Origin: Paraburkholderia aromaticivorans
GTDB taxonomy: Bacteria; Pseudomonadota; Gammaproteobacteria; Burkholderiales; Burkholderiaceae
DNA: 64,000 nt
Direction of reading: 5' to 3'
NCBI RefSeq assembly: GCF_002278075.1
Contig: NZ_CP022989.1
Location: forward strand, 1,364,001-1,428,000
In this document: piece by piece, positions 27,435 to 36,709 of the stretch
Layout: each line of letters opens with the position of its first letter
Position numbering within the stretch: the stretch's first letter is position 1
Position numbers and translations under genes: made by a program
The notes under the pieces: model-generated
The model's database searches: none
Seen by the model: the letters and a program-made list of their open reading frames with translations, nothing else
What the model was told of the DNA's origin: nothing

Positions 27435-27788
27435 ATGACCCTGCTGCTGACCTGGCTGATCAACGCGCTTGCGCTCCTGATCATCACCTACCTCGTTCCG
27501 TCGATTCATATCCGCAGTTTCGGCACCGCATTGATCGTCGCGGTGGTGCTCGGGTTGATCAACACGGTTCTGCGGCCGGTGTTGATCCTGCTGACGCTGC
27601 CCGTGACGATTCTCACGCTCGGCCTCTTCATTCTGGTGGTGAACGCGCTGTGTTTCTGGTTGTGCGCGTCGCTCCTGAAGGGCTTCGAAGTGTCGGGTTT
27701 CTGGTCGGCGTTCTTCGGCTCGATTCTGTACAGCATCGTTTCGTGGCTGCTGTCCGCGCTTATTTTTGGCAACCGCAGTCTCGGTTGA
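27435..27788 (+). CDS. Small phage-holin-family membrane protein
   Basis: A 117-aa integral membrane protein with four hydrophobic segments (about residues 3-21, 28-48, 52-76 and 88-110) and very few charged residues. Motifs include LINTVLRPVLILLTLPVTILTLGLFILVVNA, typical of the DUF/holin_4-like family in many bacteria. There is no phage context. Found between ahcY and metF, an arrangement I know from Burkholderiales. Its job is not known. AAAGGAG precedes the ATG at 27435. Confidence 0.85.
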   Translation: MTLLLTWLINALALLIITYLVPSIHIRSFGTALIVAVVLGLINTVLRPVLILLTLPVTILTLGLFILVVNALCFWLCASLLKGFEVSGFWSAFFGSILYSIVSWLLSALIFGNRSLG

Positions 27789-27799
27789 CCCACTGAATC

Positions 27800-28630
27800 A
27801 TGAACCCGATCGAACTTTCATTCGAATTCTTCCCGCCGAAAACGCAGGAAGGCGTCGACAAGCTGCGCGCCACGCGTGTGCAGCTTGCCACGCTCAAGCC
27901 CAAGTTCGTGTCCGTTACGTTCGGCGCCGGTGGCTCGACGCAACAGGGCACGCTCGATACCGTCGTCGATATGGCGAAGGAAGGGCTCGAAGCGGCGCCG
28001 CACGTGTCGTGCATCGGCTCGTCCAAGGAGAGCCTGCGCGCGATCCTCAACGAGTACCGCGCGCATGGCATTCGCCATATCGTCGCGCTGCGCGGCGATC
28101 TGCCGTCAGGCATGGGCGAAGTGGGCGAACTGCGCTACGCGTCGGAGCTGGTGAGCTTCATCCGCGCCGAATTCGGCGACTGGTTCTGGATCGAGGTGGC
28201 CGGCTATCCGGAATACCACCCGCAATCGCGCTCGCCGCGTCAGGATCTGGAAAACTTTGCCCGCAAAGTGAAGGCCGGCGCCAATTCGGCGATCACGCAG
28301 TACTTTTTCAACGCTGACGCCTACTTCCGTTTCGTCGACGACGCGAGAAAACTCGGCGTGGACGTGCCGATCGTGCCGGGCATCATGCCGATCACGAACT
28401 TTTCGCAGCTGATGCGTTTCTCGGAGATGTGCGGTGCTGAAGTGCCGCGCTGGATCGCGCGCCGGCTGGAGAGCTTCGGCGACGACCGCGAGTCGATCCG
28501 CGCGTTCGGGCTGGATGTGGTGACGGACCTGTGCGGGCGTCTTATCGATGCCAAAGTGCCGGGCCTGCACTTCTACACGCTCAATGGCGCCGCGGCCACC
28601 AAGGCGATCTGCGAGCGGCTGAAAACGTAA
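27800..28630 (+). CDS. metF: Methylenetetrahydrofolate reductase
   Basis: MetF (276 aa) reduces 5,10-methylene-THF to 5-methyl-THF with FAD, supplying the methyl group for methionine synthesis. The barrel starts ELSFEFFPPKT, and the flavin/folate site has KPKFVSVTFGAGGST and HIVALRGDLPSG. Later come ITQYFFNADAYFRFVDDA and VPIVPGIMPITNFSQL. Length and motifs are normal. It follows the holin-like gene by 11 bp and so probably shares the ahcY transcript and SAH control. A terminator follows. Confidence 0.97.
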   Translation: MNPIELSFEFFPPKTQEGVDKLRATRVQLATLKPKFVSVTFGAGGSTQQGTLDTVVDMAKEGLEAAPHVSCIGSSKESLRAILNEYRAHGIRHIVALRGDLPSGMGEVGELRYASELVSFIRAEFGDWFWIEVAGYPEYHPQSRSPRQDLENFARKVKAGANSAITQYFFNADAYFRFVDDARKLGVDVPIVPGIMPITNFSQLMRFSEMCGAEVPRWIARRLESFGDDRESIRAFGLDVVTDLCGRLIDAKVPGLHFYTLNGAAATKAICERLKT

Positions 28631-28655
28631 CAGCCAGATCACGTTGCAGAAACGA

Positions 28656-28696
28656 AACCGCGCGACTGATTCAACCTCAGCCGCGCGGTTTTTTTT
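28656..28696 (+). terminator. Strong Rho-independent terminator after metF
   Basis: A 9-bp stem (aaccgcgcg 28656-28664 with cgcgcggtt 28682-28690) runs straight into eight Ts. It ends the ahcY-metF unit. Confidence 0.9.
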
Positions 28697-28936
28697 CGCG
28701 CCGTGAATGGCGGCGCGGCTTTCATGCGAACGCCACGCCAGAACACCACGCAAACGCCAGGCGAACGAAAGCGGAATGACGAATCCGGCGCACGCATAAC
28801 GCCTGCAACGGCTGCTGCATCGCAACAAACATGCTGCCCCGCGCGAAGCTTGCGGCGCGTAAGCCCGCATTGAACCCGATTTTTGTGCTGTCTATGATCG
28901 AAGCGCAGCTGACGTGGCTGCTGTGCGGAGAACGTG

Positions 28937-30580
28937 ATGACGGTATCCAAGTTGCTGTTTGCTGTTCGCCAAACCTGTCTTCCAGCGCTGAGCGCCTGTG
29001 CAGTGCTGAGCGCGGGCCTCGCGCCCGCCGCCACCGAAGCGGCCACGCTGCCCGACAAGACCCTTGTGTTCTGCTCCGAAGGCAGTCCGGCGGGCTTCGA
29101 CAGCGCGCAATACACCACCAGCGTCGAATTCAGCGCGGGGTCGTACACGGTGTACAACCGCCTGATCGAGTTCGCGCACGGCAGCACGGATATCGAACCG
29201 AGTCTGGCTGAAAAGTGGGATGTGTCGCCGGACGGACTGACGTATACGTTTCATTTGCGCCACGGCGTGAAATTCCAGACCACCTCGTTTTTCAAGCCGA
29301 CGCGCGAATTCAACGCGGACGACGTGGTCTTCACCTATCAGCGGATGCTGGATCCGGAGCAGCCGTTCCGCAAGGCGTATTCGGTGCCGTTCCCGTATTT
29401 CACCGATCTCGGCCTCGCCAAGAATATCGCGAAGGTCGAAAAAATCGATCCGTACACGGTCAAGTTCACGCTGAAGGAAGTGGATGCACCGTTTTTACAA
29501 CAGATCGCAATGCCGTTCGCATCGATCCTGTCGGCTGAATATGGCGACCAGTTATTGAAAGCGGGCAAAGCGTCGGATATCAATCAATATCCGGTCGGCA
29601 CCGGTCCGTTCATTTTCCGCAGCTATACGAAAGACGATACGATTCGCTTCGACGGTAATCCCGATTACTGGAAGCCGGGTATCGTCAAAGTCAGCAAGCT
29701 GATATTCGCGATTACCGTCGATCCGGCCGTGCGTCTGCAAAAACTCAAACGCGGCGAATGCCAGGTGATGGCGTATCCGCGTCCCGCCGATATTCCGGCG
29801 GTGAAAGCCGACGCTTCACTTGCCATGCCGAACCAGGTGGGTTTCAACCTCGGCTATATCGCCTACAACACGACCAAAAAACCACTCGACAATGTGTTGG
29901 TGCGCCGTGCGCTCGATATGTCGATCAATAAGAAAGCGATTATCGAGTCGGTGTATCAGGGCGCGGGCCAGGCGGCGACCAACCCCATGCCGCCGACCCA
30001 GTGGGGCTACGACAAGAATCTCAAGGACGCCCCGTTCGACACGGAAAAAGCCAAAGCGCTGTTGAAACAGGCGGGTTATCCGGACGGCTTCGACCTGACG
30101 CTGTGGGCCATGCCGGTTCAACGGCCGTATAACCCGAACGCCCGCCTGATGGCGGAAATGCTGCAATCCGATTGGGCGAAGATCGGCGTCAAGGTGAAGA
30201 TCGCCACTTACGAATGGGGCGAATATATTCGCCGCGGCCATGCCGGCGAACATGAAGCGATGCTGATCGGCTGGACCGGTGATTATGGCGACCCTGATAA
30301 CTGGCTCGGCGTATTGCTGGGTTGCGACGCGGTCAACGGCAGTAACTTCTCCAAATGGTGCTACAAACCTTACGACGATTTGATCAAGAAAGGCCGCGGC
30401 ACCACCGACCTGCCGGAGCGCACCAAGGCTTATATGGAAGCTCAGGAGATATTCAAGGAACAGGTTCCCTTTACGCCGATCGCCCACTCCACGGTCTATC
30501 AGCCGATCAGCAAGAATGTCACGGGTTTCAAGATCGACCCGTTCGGCCCGACGCAATTCATGAATGTCGGCCTGAAATAA
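28937..30580 (+). CDS. dppA: Dipeptide-type ABC transporter substrate-binding protein, copy 1
   Basis: A 547-aa periplasmic binding protein (SBP family 5) with a signal peptide (hydrophobic to about residue 34, ending PAATEAATLPD). The mature part begins KTLVFCSEGSPAGFD, the usual DppA opening. Later motifs are LAEKWDVSPDGLTYTFHLRHGVKF and DPYTVKFTLKEVDAPFL. The C-terminal half has WAMPVQRPYNPNARLMAEMLQ. It is a close paralogue of the next gene. Codon use is less biased here (more AAA, TTA and ATT), as in a less expressed copy. ATG 28937 has GGAG 6 bp before it. Substrate could be dipeptides or haem. Confidence 0.92.
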   Translation: MTVSKLLFAVRQTCLPALSACAVLSAGLAPAATEAATLPDKTLVFCSEGSPAGFDSAQYTTSVEFSAGSYTVYNRLIEFAHGSTDIEPSLAEKWDVSPDGLTYTFHLRHGVKFQTTSFFKPTREFNADDVVFTYQRMLDPEQPFRKAYSVPFPYFTDLGLAKNIAKVEKIDPYTVKFTLKEVDAPFLQQIAMPFASILSAEYGDQLLKAGKASDINQYPVGTGPFIFRSYTKDDTIRFDGNPDYWKPGIVKVSKLIFAITVDPAVRLQKLKRGECQVMAYPRPADIPAVKADASLAMPNQVGFNLGYIAYNTTKKPLDNVLVRRALDMSINKKAIIESVYQGAGQAATNPMPPTQWGYDKNLKDAPFDTEKAKALLKQAGYPDGFDLTLWAMPVQRPYNPNARLMAEMLQSDWAKIGVKVKIATYEWGEYIRRGHAGEHEAMLIGWTGDYGDPDNWLGVLLGCDAVNGSNFSKWCYKPYDDLIKKGRGTTDLPERTKAYMEAQEIFKEQVPFTPIAHSTVYQPISKNVTGFKIDPFGPTQFMNVGLK

Positions 30581-30615
30581 CGCCGGCGGGCCGCTTTTTG
30601 CCGCAGCCACCCTCT

Positions 30616-30654
30616 GCGGCCGCACGTTCCCGGCATCGCCCGGGGTGCGGCCGC
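30616..30654 (+). other. Perfect 10-bp hairpin after the first dppA copy
   Basis: gcggccgcac (30616-30625) pairs with gtgcggccgc (30645-30654). It lies 35 bp after the stop. Only GTTTG follows, so it is a weak terminator candidate. Confidence 0.5.
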
Positions 30655-30694
30655 GTTTGATGCACGATGGTTTTCGATCGTCCGCGCTGCGTGG

Positions 30695-30728
30695 GATCGG
30701 AGTAAGCGCTAAAGCGCTAACTCCGATC
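30695..30728. repeat. 34-bp near-perfect inverted repeat
   Basis: Two 16-nt arms (gatcggagtaagcgct and agcgctaactccgatc) flank AA, with a single mismatched pair. It sits between the two dppA genes. It could be an RNA hairpin, an operator or an interspersed element. No protein is suggested. Confidence 0.6.
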
Positions 30729-30821
30729 GACACAGGGAATTTCCTCCGCTTGTTGCTGCGAGCCAAGCTCAAGTAATATCGCGCTACGCCGGCGGGAGCC
30801 GGCCACGATCCTGGAGGAAAC

Positions 30822-32450
30822 ATGAAGCAAAACAATCTGTTGCGCGCCGCGCGTGTTACGACGCTCGTCGCAGCTGCAGCGGCATCGATGGTGGGCGCAA
30901 GTGTCGCGCGCGCCGAGATTCCGAATAAAACCCTGGTTTACTGCTCAGAAGGCAGTCCTGCGGGTTTCGATCCGGCCCAATACACCACGGGCACCGATTT
31001 CACGGCTAATACGTTCACCGTCTACAACCGTCTCGTCGAATTCGAACGCGGCGGCACCAAGGTGGAACCGGGCCTCGCCGAAAAGTGGGAAGTGTCGGCG
31101 GACGGCAAGACCTACACGTTCCACCTGCGTCATGGCGTGAAGTTCCAGACCACGTCGTTCTTCAAGCCGACGCGCGAATTCAATGCGGATGACGTCGTGT
31201 TCACGTTCCAGCGCATGCTGGATCCGAACTCGGCATTTCATAAGGCTTACCCGGTCCAGTTCCCGTACTTCACGGACATGGGCCTCGACAAGCTGATCAC
31301 CAGTGTCGAAAAGGTCGATCCGTACACGGTCAAGTTCACGCTGAAGGAAGTCAACGCGCCGTTCATCCAGAATCTGGCGATGGAATACGCGTCGATCCTC
31401 TCGGGTGAATATGGCGACCAGCTGCTGAAAGCCGGCAAGGCCGCCGACATCAACCAGTTCCCGGTCGGCACGGGTCCGTTCATTTTCCGCAGCTACACGA
31501 AAGACGCGACGATCCGCTTCGACGGCAATCCGGACTACTGGAAGCCGAACACGGTGAAGATCTCCAAGCTGATCTTCTCGATCACGCCGGACGCCGGCGT
31601 GCGCGTGCAGAAGATCAAGCGCGACGAATGCCAGGTGATGAGCTATCCGCGTCCGGCCGACATCGCGCCGCTGAAGGCTGAAGCGAACATCGCGATGCCG
31701 TCGCAACCGGGCTTCAACCTCGGCTACCTCGCGTACAACGTGTCGCACAAGCCGGTCGACAAGGTCGAAGTGCGTCAGGCGCTCGACATGGCGATCAACA
31801 AGAAGGCGATCATCGAGTCGGTGTACCAGGGCGCGGGCCAGGCAGCCACGAACCCGATGCCGCCGACGCAATGGTCGTACGACAAGAACCTGAAGAGCGC
31901 GTCCTACGATGCGGACAAGGCCAAGGCCTTGCTGGCGAAGGCCGGCTACCCGAACGGCTTCGACATCACCCTCTGGGCGATGCCGGTGCAGCGCGCGTAC
32001 AACCCGAACGCCCGCCTGATGGCGGAAATGATCCAGGCCGACTGGGCCAAAATCGGCGTGAAGGCGAAGATCGTCACTTATGAGTGGGGCGAGTACATCA
32101 AGCGCGCTCACGCCGGTGAGGACGACACGATGCTGATCGGCTGGACCGGCGACAACGGCGACCCGGACAACTGGCTCGGCACGTTGCTGGGTTGCGAAGC
32201 GGTGAACGGCAACAACTTCTCGAAGTGGTGCTACAAGCCGTTCGACGACCTGATCCAGAAGGGCCGCGTCACCTCCGATCAAGGCGCGCGCACGACGGCT
32301 TACACGCAGGCGCAGCAGATCTTCGCGCAGCAACTGCCGTTCTCGCCGATCGCTCACTCCACGGTGTACCAGCCTGTCAGCAAGAAGGTCGTGGACATGC
32401 GCATCGAACCGCTCGGTTACGCGCGCTTCGACGGCGTCAGCATCAAGTAA
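30822..32450 (+). CDS. dppA: Dipeptide-type ABC transporter substrate-binding protein, copy 2
   Basis: A 542-aa periplasmic binding protein, closely similar to the gene upstream along its whole length (same GSPAGFD opening, the same KFQTTSFFKPTREFNADDVVF block and the same PVGTGPFIFRSYTKD block). The signal peptide is standard (basic start, hydrophobic to about residue 28, ending ARAEIPN). Codon use is strongly biased toward GC-ending codons, which suggests high expression. CTGGAGGA precedes the ATG. It is followed by a hairpin and then dppB, the normal place for the main binding protein. Confidence 0.94.
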   Translation: MKQNNLLRAARVTTLVAAAAASMVGASVARAEIPNKTLVYCSEGSPAGFDPAQYTTGTDFTANTFTVYNRLVEFERGGTKVEPGLAEKWEVSADGKTYTFHLRHGVKFQTTSFFKPTREFNADDVVFTFQRMLDPNSAFHKAYPVQFPYFTDMGLDKLITSVEKVDPYTVKFTLKEVNAPFIQNLAMEYASILSGEYGDQLLKAGKAADINQFPVGTGPFIFRSYTKDATIRFDGNPDYWKPNTVKISKLIFSITPDAGVRVQKIKRDECQVMSYPRPADIAPLKAEANIAMPSQPGFNLGYLAYNVSHKPVDKVEVRQALDMAINKKAIIESVYQGAGQAATNPMPPTQWSYDKNLKSASYDADKAKALLAKAGYPNGFDITLWAMPVQRAYNPNARLMAEMIQADWAKIGVKAKIVTYEWGEYIKRAHAGEDDTMLIGWTGDNGDPDNWLGTLLGCEAVNGNNFSKWCYKPFDDLIQKGRVTSDQGARTTAYTQAQQIFAQQLPFSPIAHSTVYQPVSKKVVDMRIEPLGYARFDGVSIK

Positions 32451-32518
32451 TTCGTAAACCGAGTCGTAAAATTCACGCAGTACGCTTTTCGCACGGTTAG
32501 AAAACTGGTCGAAATGGT

Positions 32519-32563
32519 CCGGCGACCGGGGTCACAAGCCCTCGTCGCCGGTTGCGTTTTTTC
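32519..32563 (+). terminator. Intercistronic attenuating hairpin between dppA and dppB
   Basis: An 8-bp stem (ccggcgac 32519-32526 with gtcgccgg 32544-32551) is followed by ttgcgttttttc. Partial termination here would give more binding protein than permease, the usual stoichiometry in such operons. Confidence 0.7.
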
Positions 32564-32589
32564 TTCATCAAGACCATAGGGACAAAACC

Positions 32590-33600
32590 ATGTTCCGCTT
32601 TGTTTTGCGCCGCATCGGCATGGTGATTCCGACCTTCATCGGCATCACGATCCTCGCGTTCGCGCTGATTCACCTGATACCGGGCGACCCCATCGAAGTG
32701 ATGATGGGCGAGCGCGGCGTCGATCCCGCCATGCACGCCGCAGCGATGCACCGGCTCGGGCTCGACGAATCCCTGCCGATGCAGTACGTCCACTACGTCG
32801 GACGCGCGCTGCACGGCAACCTCGGCACCTCGATCATTACCAACACCAGCGTGATGGGCGAATTCCTCGCACGCTTTCCCGCTACCGTCGAACTGTCGAT
32901 CTGCGCGATGCTGTTCGCCTTGATCGTGGGCTTGCCGGCGGGCGTGTTCGCGGCTTTGAGGCGCGGCACGGTGGTCGATCACGGTGTGATGGGCACGGCC
33001 CTGACCGGCTACTCGATGCCGATCTTCTGGTGGGGCTTGATCCTCATCATGGTGTTTTCCGTGAAGCTCGGCTGGACGCCGGTGTCCGGCCGTATCGCGG
33101 TCGAATACGACATTCCGCACGTGACCGGCTTCATGCTGATCGACGCCATGATGTCCACCGACGAAGGCGCGTTCAAATCCGCGCTGAGCCATCTGATCCT
33201 GCCGGCCATCGTGCTCGGCACGATTCCGCTGGCCGTCGTCGCACGCATGACGCGTTCGTCGATGCTCGAAGTGCTGCGCGAGGACTACATCCGCACCGCG
33301 CGCGCGAAAGGCTTGTCGCCGGGACGCGTGATCGTCGTGCATGCATTGCGCAATGCGCTGATTCCGGTCGTGACCGTGATCGGTCTGCAGGTCGGCACGC
33401 TGCTCGCGGGCGCGGTGCTGACCGAGACGCTGTTTTCTTGGCCGGGCATCGGCAAGTGGCTAATCGACGCGATCGGCCGGCGCGACTATCCGGTGGTGCA
33501 GGGCGGTATCCTGATGATCGCCACGCTGGTGATCGTCGTGAACCTCGTCGTCGATCTGTTGTACGGCGTGCTCAACCCACGCATCCGCCATACGAGGTAA
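32590..33600 (+). CDS. dppB: Dipeptide ABC transporter permease DppB
   Basis: DppB (336 aa) is an inner-membrane permease subunit. It opens MFRFVLRRIGMVIPTFIGITI (first transmembrane helix), followed by LIPGDPIEVMMG, typical of DppB/OppB. Five further hydrophobic segments are seen. The EAA-type coupling motif is EDYIRTARAKGLSPGRVIVVHALRNALIPV. It ends in VVDLLYGVLNPRIRHTR, the classical DppB tail. It is followed by the duplicated repeat and then dppC. Nothing is missing. Confidence 0.95.
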   Translation: MFRFVLRRIGMVIPTFIGITILAFALIHLIPGDPIEVMMGERGVDPAMHAAAMHRLGLDESLPMQYVHYVGRALHGNLGTSIITNTSVMGEFLARFPATVELSICAMLFALIVGLPAGVFAALRRGTVVDHGVMGTALTGYSMPIFWWGLILIMVFSVKLGWTPVSGRIAVEYDIPHVTGFMLIDAMMSTDEGAFKSALSHLILPAIVLGTIPLAVVARMTRSSMLEVLREDYIRTARAKGLSPGRVIVVHALRNALIPVVTVIGLQVGTLLAGAVLTETLFSWPGIGKWLIDAIGRRDYPVVQGGILMIATLVIVVNLVVDLLYGVLNPRIRHTR

Positions 33601-33604
33601 GAAT

Positions 33605-33769
33605 ATGAACCCCCACGCTCACTTGCGTTCGCAGCCCCCCGAGGGGGCGCATGCCTCCCTTGAGGCGGCTCCGCGGGAGGCAAATATCATGAACCCCCAC
33701 GCTCACTTGCGTTCGCAGCCCCCCGAGGGGGCGCATGCCTCCCTTGAGGCGGCTCCGCGGGAGGCATGA
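33605..33769 (+). repeat. 84-bp-period tandem repeat between dppB and dppC
   Basis: Two identical 78-bp units (33605-33682 and 33689-33766) are separated by 6 bp, so the period is 84 bp, a whole number of codons (28). Each unit contains two inverted repeats (gcccccc with gggggc; gcctccc with gggaggc). An ATG-to-TGA frame of 54 codons runs through both units without stops. The end of the second unit (GGGAGG) supplies the ribosome site for dppC at 33772. Similar units are known to me as interspersed elements in Burkholderiales. Whether the frame is translated is unknown. Confidence 0.85.
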
Positions 33770-33771
33770 CC

Positions 33772-34689
33772 ATGGCAGACATTCAAAACACCGTCCCCCA
33801 GTCGGTTACTCCCCCGAGTGGCCGTGCTATCGCCGCCCGTGAATTCTGGGCGAATTTCTCGCGTAACCGTGGCGCGGTCGGCGCCGGCATCGTCGTGCTG
33901 GCGCTGATCTTCGTCGCGATCTTCGCGCCGTTGATCGCGCCGCACAGCCCGATCGAGCAATACCGCGACTTCGTGAAGATTCCGCCCGCATGGCTCGACG
34001 GCGGCAACTGGAAGTTCATTCTCGGCACCGACGAAGCGGGCCGCGACATCCTCTCGCGTCTGATGTACGGCGCGCGGCTGTCGTTCTGGATCGGCTTCGT
34101 CTCGGTGGTGCTCGCGCTGATTCCGGGCGTCGTGCTCGGGCTGATCGCGGCATTCTTCGAGAAATGGGCCGACACGCCGATCATGCGCATCATGGACGTG
34201 CTGCTCGCGTTGCCGTCGCTGCTGCTCGCCGTTGCGGTGGTCGCGATCATCGGCCCGGGTCTCGTCAACACGATGCTCGCCATCGCGATCGTCGCGTTGC
34301 CCGGCTACGTGCGTTTGACGCGCGCGTCGGCGCAAGGCGAGTTGCAGAAGGAATACGTGACGGCTTCGCGCGTGGCGGGCGCCGGCACCTTGCGCCTGAT
34401 GTTCTCGCAAGTGTTGCCGAACTGCACCGCGCCGCTGATCGTGCAGGCCACGTTGGGCTTTTCGTCGGCGATTCTCGACGCCGCGGCACTCGGCTTTCTC
34501 GGCCTCGGCGTGCAACCGCCTTCGGCGGAGTGGGGCGCGATGCTGGCCTCGGCGCGTGACTACATCGACAGTGCCTGGTGGATCGTTACGATGCCGGGTC
34601 TGTCCATCCTGATCTCGGTGCTCGCCATCAATCTGCTCGGCGACGGGCTGCGTGACGCACTCGACCCGAAACTGAAAAGGATGGCGTAA
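33772..34689 (+). CDS. dppC: Dipeptide ABC transporter permease DppC
   Basis: DppC (305 aa) pairs with DppB in the membrane. After a soluble N-terminus, the first helix (about residues 34-55, [21 protein letters not shown]) leads to [10 protein letters not shown] and [21 protein letters not shown], a hallmark of DppC/OppC. The coupling motif is [24 protein letters not shown], and [23 protein letters not shown] follows. The start at 33772 is preferred to 33766 because the GGGAGG site is 7 bp away rather than 1 bp. dppD begins in the stop codon (TAATG). Confidence 0.95.
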   Translation: MADIQNTVPQSVTPPSGRAIAAREFWANFSRNRGAVGAGIVVLALIFVAIFAPLIAPHSPIEQYRDFVKIPPAWLDGGNWKFILGTDEAGRDILSRLMYGARLSFWIGFVSVVLALIPGVVLGLIAAFFEKWADTPIMRIMDVLLALPSLLLAVAVVAIIGPGLVNTMLAIAIVALPGYVRLTRASAQGELQKEYVTASRVAGAGTLRLMFSQVLPNCTAPLIVQATLGFSSAILDAAALGFLGLGVQPPSAEWGAMLASARDYIDSAWWIVTMPGLSILISVLAINLLGDGLRDALDPKLKRMA

Positions 34690-35693
34690 TGACTAGCTTA
34701 TTGACCATCCGCAATCTGTCGGTGGACTTCAACGGACTGCCCGCCGTCGACCGGATCAACCTCGAGGTCGCGCCGGGCGAAGTGGTCGGCGTGGTCGGCG
34801 AATCGGGCTCGGGCAAGAGCGTGACGATGATGGCGCTGATGGGCCTGATCGACGCACCCGGCAAAGTGACGGCCGACGAAATCACCTTCAACGGCAAGAA
34901 TCTGCTGAAGGCATCGGCGAAGGAACGCCGCAAGATCATCGGCAAAGATATCGCGATGGTGTTCCAGGACGCGCTCACCAGTCTGAACCCGAGCTACACG
35001 GTCGGCTATCAGATCAAGGAAGTGCTGAAGCTGCACGAAGGCCTGCGCGGCAGCGCGTTGGACAAACGCGCGCTGGAACTGCTCGACCAGGTCGGCATTC
35101 CGGATGCAAAAAGCCGTATCAGTTCGTTCCCGCATCAGATGTCGGGCGGCATGAACCAGCGCGTGATGATCGCCATGGCGATCGCCTGCAATCCGAAGCT
35201 GCTGATCGCCGACGAGCCGACCACCGCGCTCGACGTGACGATCCAGGCGCAGATCATGGAACTGCTGATCAAGCTGCAAAAGGAGCGCGGCATGGCGCTC
35301 GTGCTGATCTCGCACGATCTGGCGGTGGTGTCCGAGGTCGCGCAACGCGTCGCGGTCATGTACGCTGGCGAAGTGATCGAGACCAACCGCGTACCGGACA
35401 TCTTCGCCGCGCCGCATCATCCCTACACGGAAGCGTTGCTGGCGGCGATTCCCGAGCATAATGTCGGCGCCGTGCGGCTCGCGGCGCTGCCGGGCATGGT
35501 GCCGGGACGCGACGACCGGCCGAAGGGCTGTCTCTTCGCACCGCGCTGCAAGTACGTGGTCGACGACTGCATGAAGGCGCGGCCCGCACTGGCGCCGATG
35601 CAGGGTCACGCTGAAGTGGCGCGCGTACGCTGCATCAAACCCCTGAACCTGAGCGGCGACGCCAACGTTCACACCCATGGAGGCGCACGATGA
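34689..35693 (+). CDS. dppD: Dipeptide ABC transporter ATP-binding protein DppD
   Basis: DppD (334 aa) is one of two ATPases of the uptake system. Walker A is GESGSGKS (about residues 37-44), the ABC signature is [11 protein letters not shown] and Walker [13 protein letters not shown]. The Opp/Dpp-specific C-terminus has the Cys-rich FeS-type stretch [18 protein letters not shown]. It overlaps dppC by 1 bp and dppF by 4 bp, so the operon is translationally coupled. No anomalies. Confidence 0.96.
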   Translation: MTSLLTIRNLSVDFNGLPAVDRINLEVAPGEVVGVVGESGSGKSVTMMALMGLIDAPGKVTADEITFNGKNLLKASAKERRKIIGKDIAMVFQDALTSLNPSYTVGYQIKEVLKLHEGLRGSALDKRALELLDQVGIPDAKSRISSFPHQMSGGMNQRVMIAMAIACNPKLLIADEPTTALDVTIQAQIMELLIKLQKERGMALVLISHDLAVVSEVAQRVAVMYAGEVIETNRVPDIFAAPHHPYTEALLAAIPEHNVGAVRLAALPGMVPGRDDRPKGCLFAPRCKYVVDDCMKARPALAPMQGHAEVARVRCIKPLNLSGDANVHTHGGAR

Positions 35694-36709
35694 ACGCAGT
35701 ACTCGAAACACGGCGCCAGTCGAACCATGCGGGCGATCACGTGCTGGTCGCGGAGCAGCTGGCGCGTTACTACACGGTCAAGCGCGGCCTGTTCGCGTCC
35801 GGCACGGTGAAGGCGCTCAACGGTGTCTCGTTCGCGCTCGAACGCGGCAAGACCCTGGCGGTGGTCGGCGAATCCGGCTGCGGCAAATCGACGCTCGCGC
35901 GTCAATTGACCATGATCGAAGCGCCCAGCGCGGGCCGCTTGCTGATCGACGGTGAAGACGTGGCCGGCGCCGATCATGCGAAGGTCGCGGCGCTGCGGCG
36001 GCGCGTGCAGATGGTGTTCCAGAATCCGTTTGCGTCGCTGAATCCGCGCAAGACCGTCGAGCAGACGCTCGGCGAGCCGCTGGCGATCAACACGCAGCTG
36101 AGCGCGACCGAGCGCGCCGAACGGATCGCGCAGATGATGCGCACCGTCGGCCTGCGTCCGGAACATGCGAAGCGCTATCCGCATATGTTCTCCGGCGGCC
36201 AGCGGCAGCGTGTGGCGATTGCGCGCGCGATGATTCTCGATCCGCAGATCGTGGTCGCCGACGAACCCGTGTCGGCGCTCGACGTGTCGATCCAGGCGCA
36301 GATTCTGAACCTGTTCATGGATCTGCAGGAGCAGTTCAAGACCAGCTACGTGTTCATTTCGCATAACCTCTCGGTGGTGGAGCATATCGCCGACGATGTG
36401 ATGGTGATGTACTTCGGCGGCGTGGCGGAGCTCGGCGACAAGAAGCGGATTTTCTCGAAGCCGCGTCATCCGTACACGCGCGCGTTGATGTCGGCCACGC
36501 CGTCCATCTTCGAGGCGGATCGCGCGATCAAGATCAAGCTGCAAGGTGAAATGCCGTCGCCGCTGAATCCACCGTCGGGCTGCACGTTTCATCAACGCTG
36601 CCCGTACGTGATCGACCGCTGCCGCAGTGAAGAACCGAAGCTGCGTGAAGTGGATGGCCGCCAGGTGTCGTGTCACCGCGCCGAGGAGGTGGGGGACGTG
36701 GATGCCTGA
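35690..36709 (+). CDS. dppF: Dipeptide ABC transporter ATP-binding protein DppF
   Basis: DppF (339 aa) is the second ATPase. Walker A GESGCGKS (about 61-68), signature [13 protein letters not shown], Walker [15 protein letters not shown]. The C-terminus carries [15 protein letters not shown], the Cys cluster of this family. The start overlaps dppD (ATGA), and the stop overlaps the next gene by 8 bp. dppF is the last gene with a transport function in the operon. Confidence 0.96.
   Translation: MNAVLETRRQSNHAGDHVLVAEQLARYYTVKRGLFASGTVKALNGVSFALERGKTLAVVGESGCGKSTLARQLTMIEAPSAGRLLIDGEDVAGADHAKVAALRRRVQMVFQNPFASLNPRKTVEQTLGEPLAINTQLSATERAERIAQMMRTVGLRPEHAKRYPHMFSGGQRQRVAIARAMILDPQIVVADEPVSALDVSIQAQILNLFMDLQEQFKTSYVFISHNLSVVEHIADDVMVMYFGGVAELGDKKRIFSKPRHPYTRALMSATPSIFEADRAIKIKLQGEMPSPLNPPSGCTFHQRCPYVIDRCRSEEPKLREVDGRQVSCHRAEEVGDVDA

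Noticed and set aside
27435..27788. Prophage remnant suggested by the holin-family name
   Set aside because: The gene lies in a conserved metabolic order (ahcY to metF) and no other phage gene is present.
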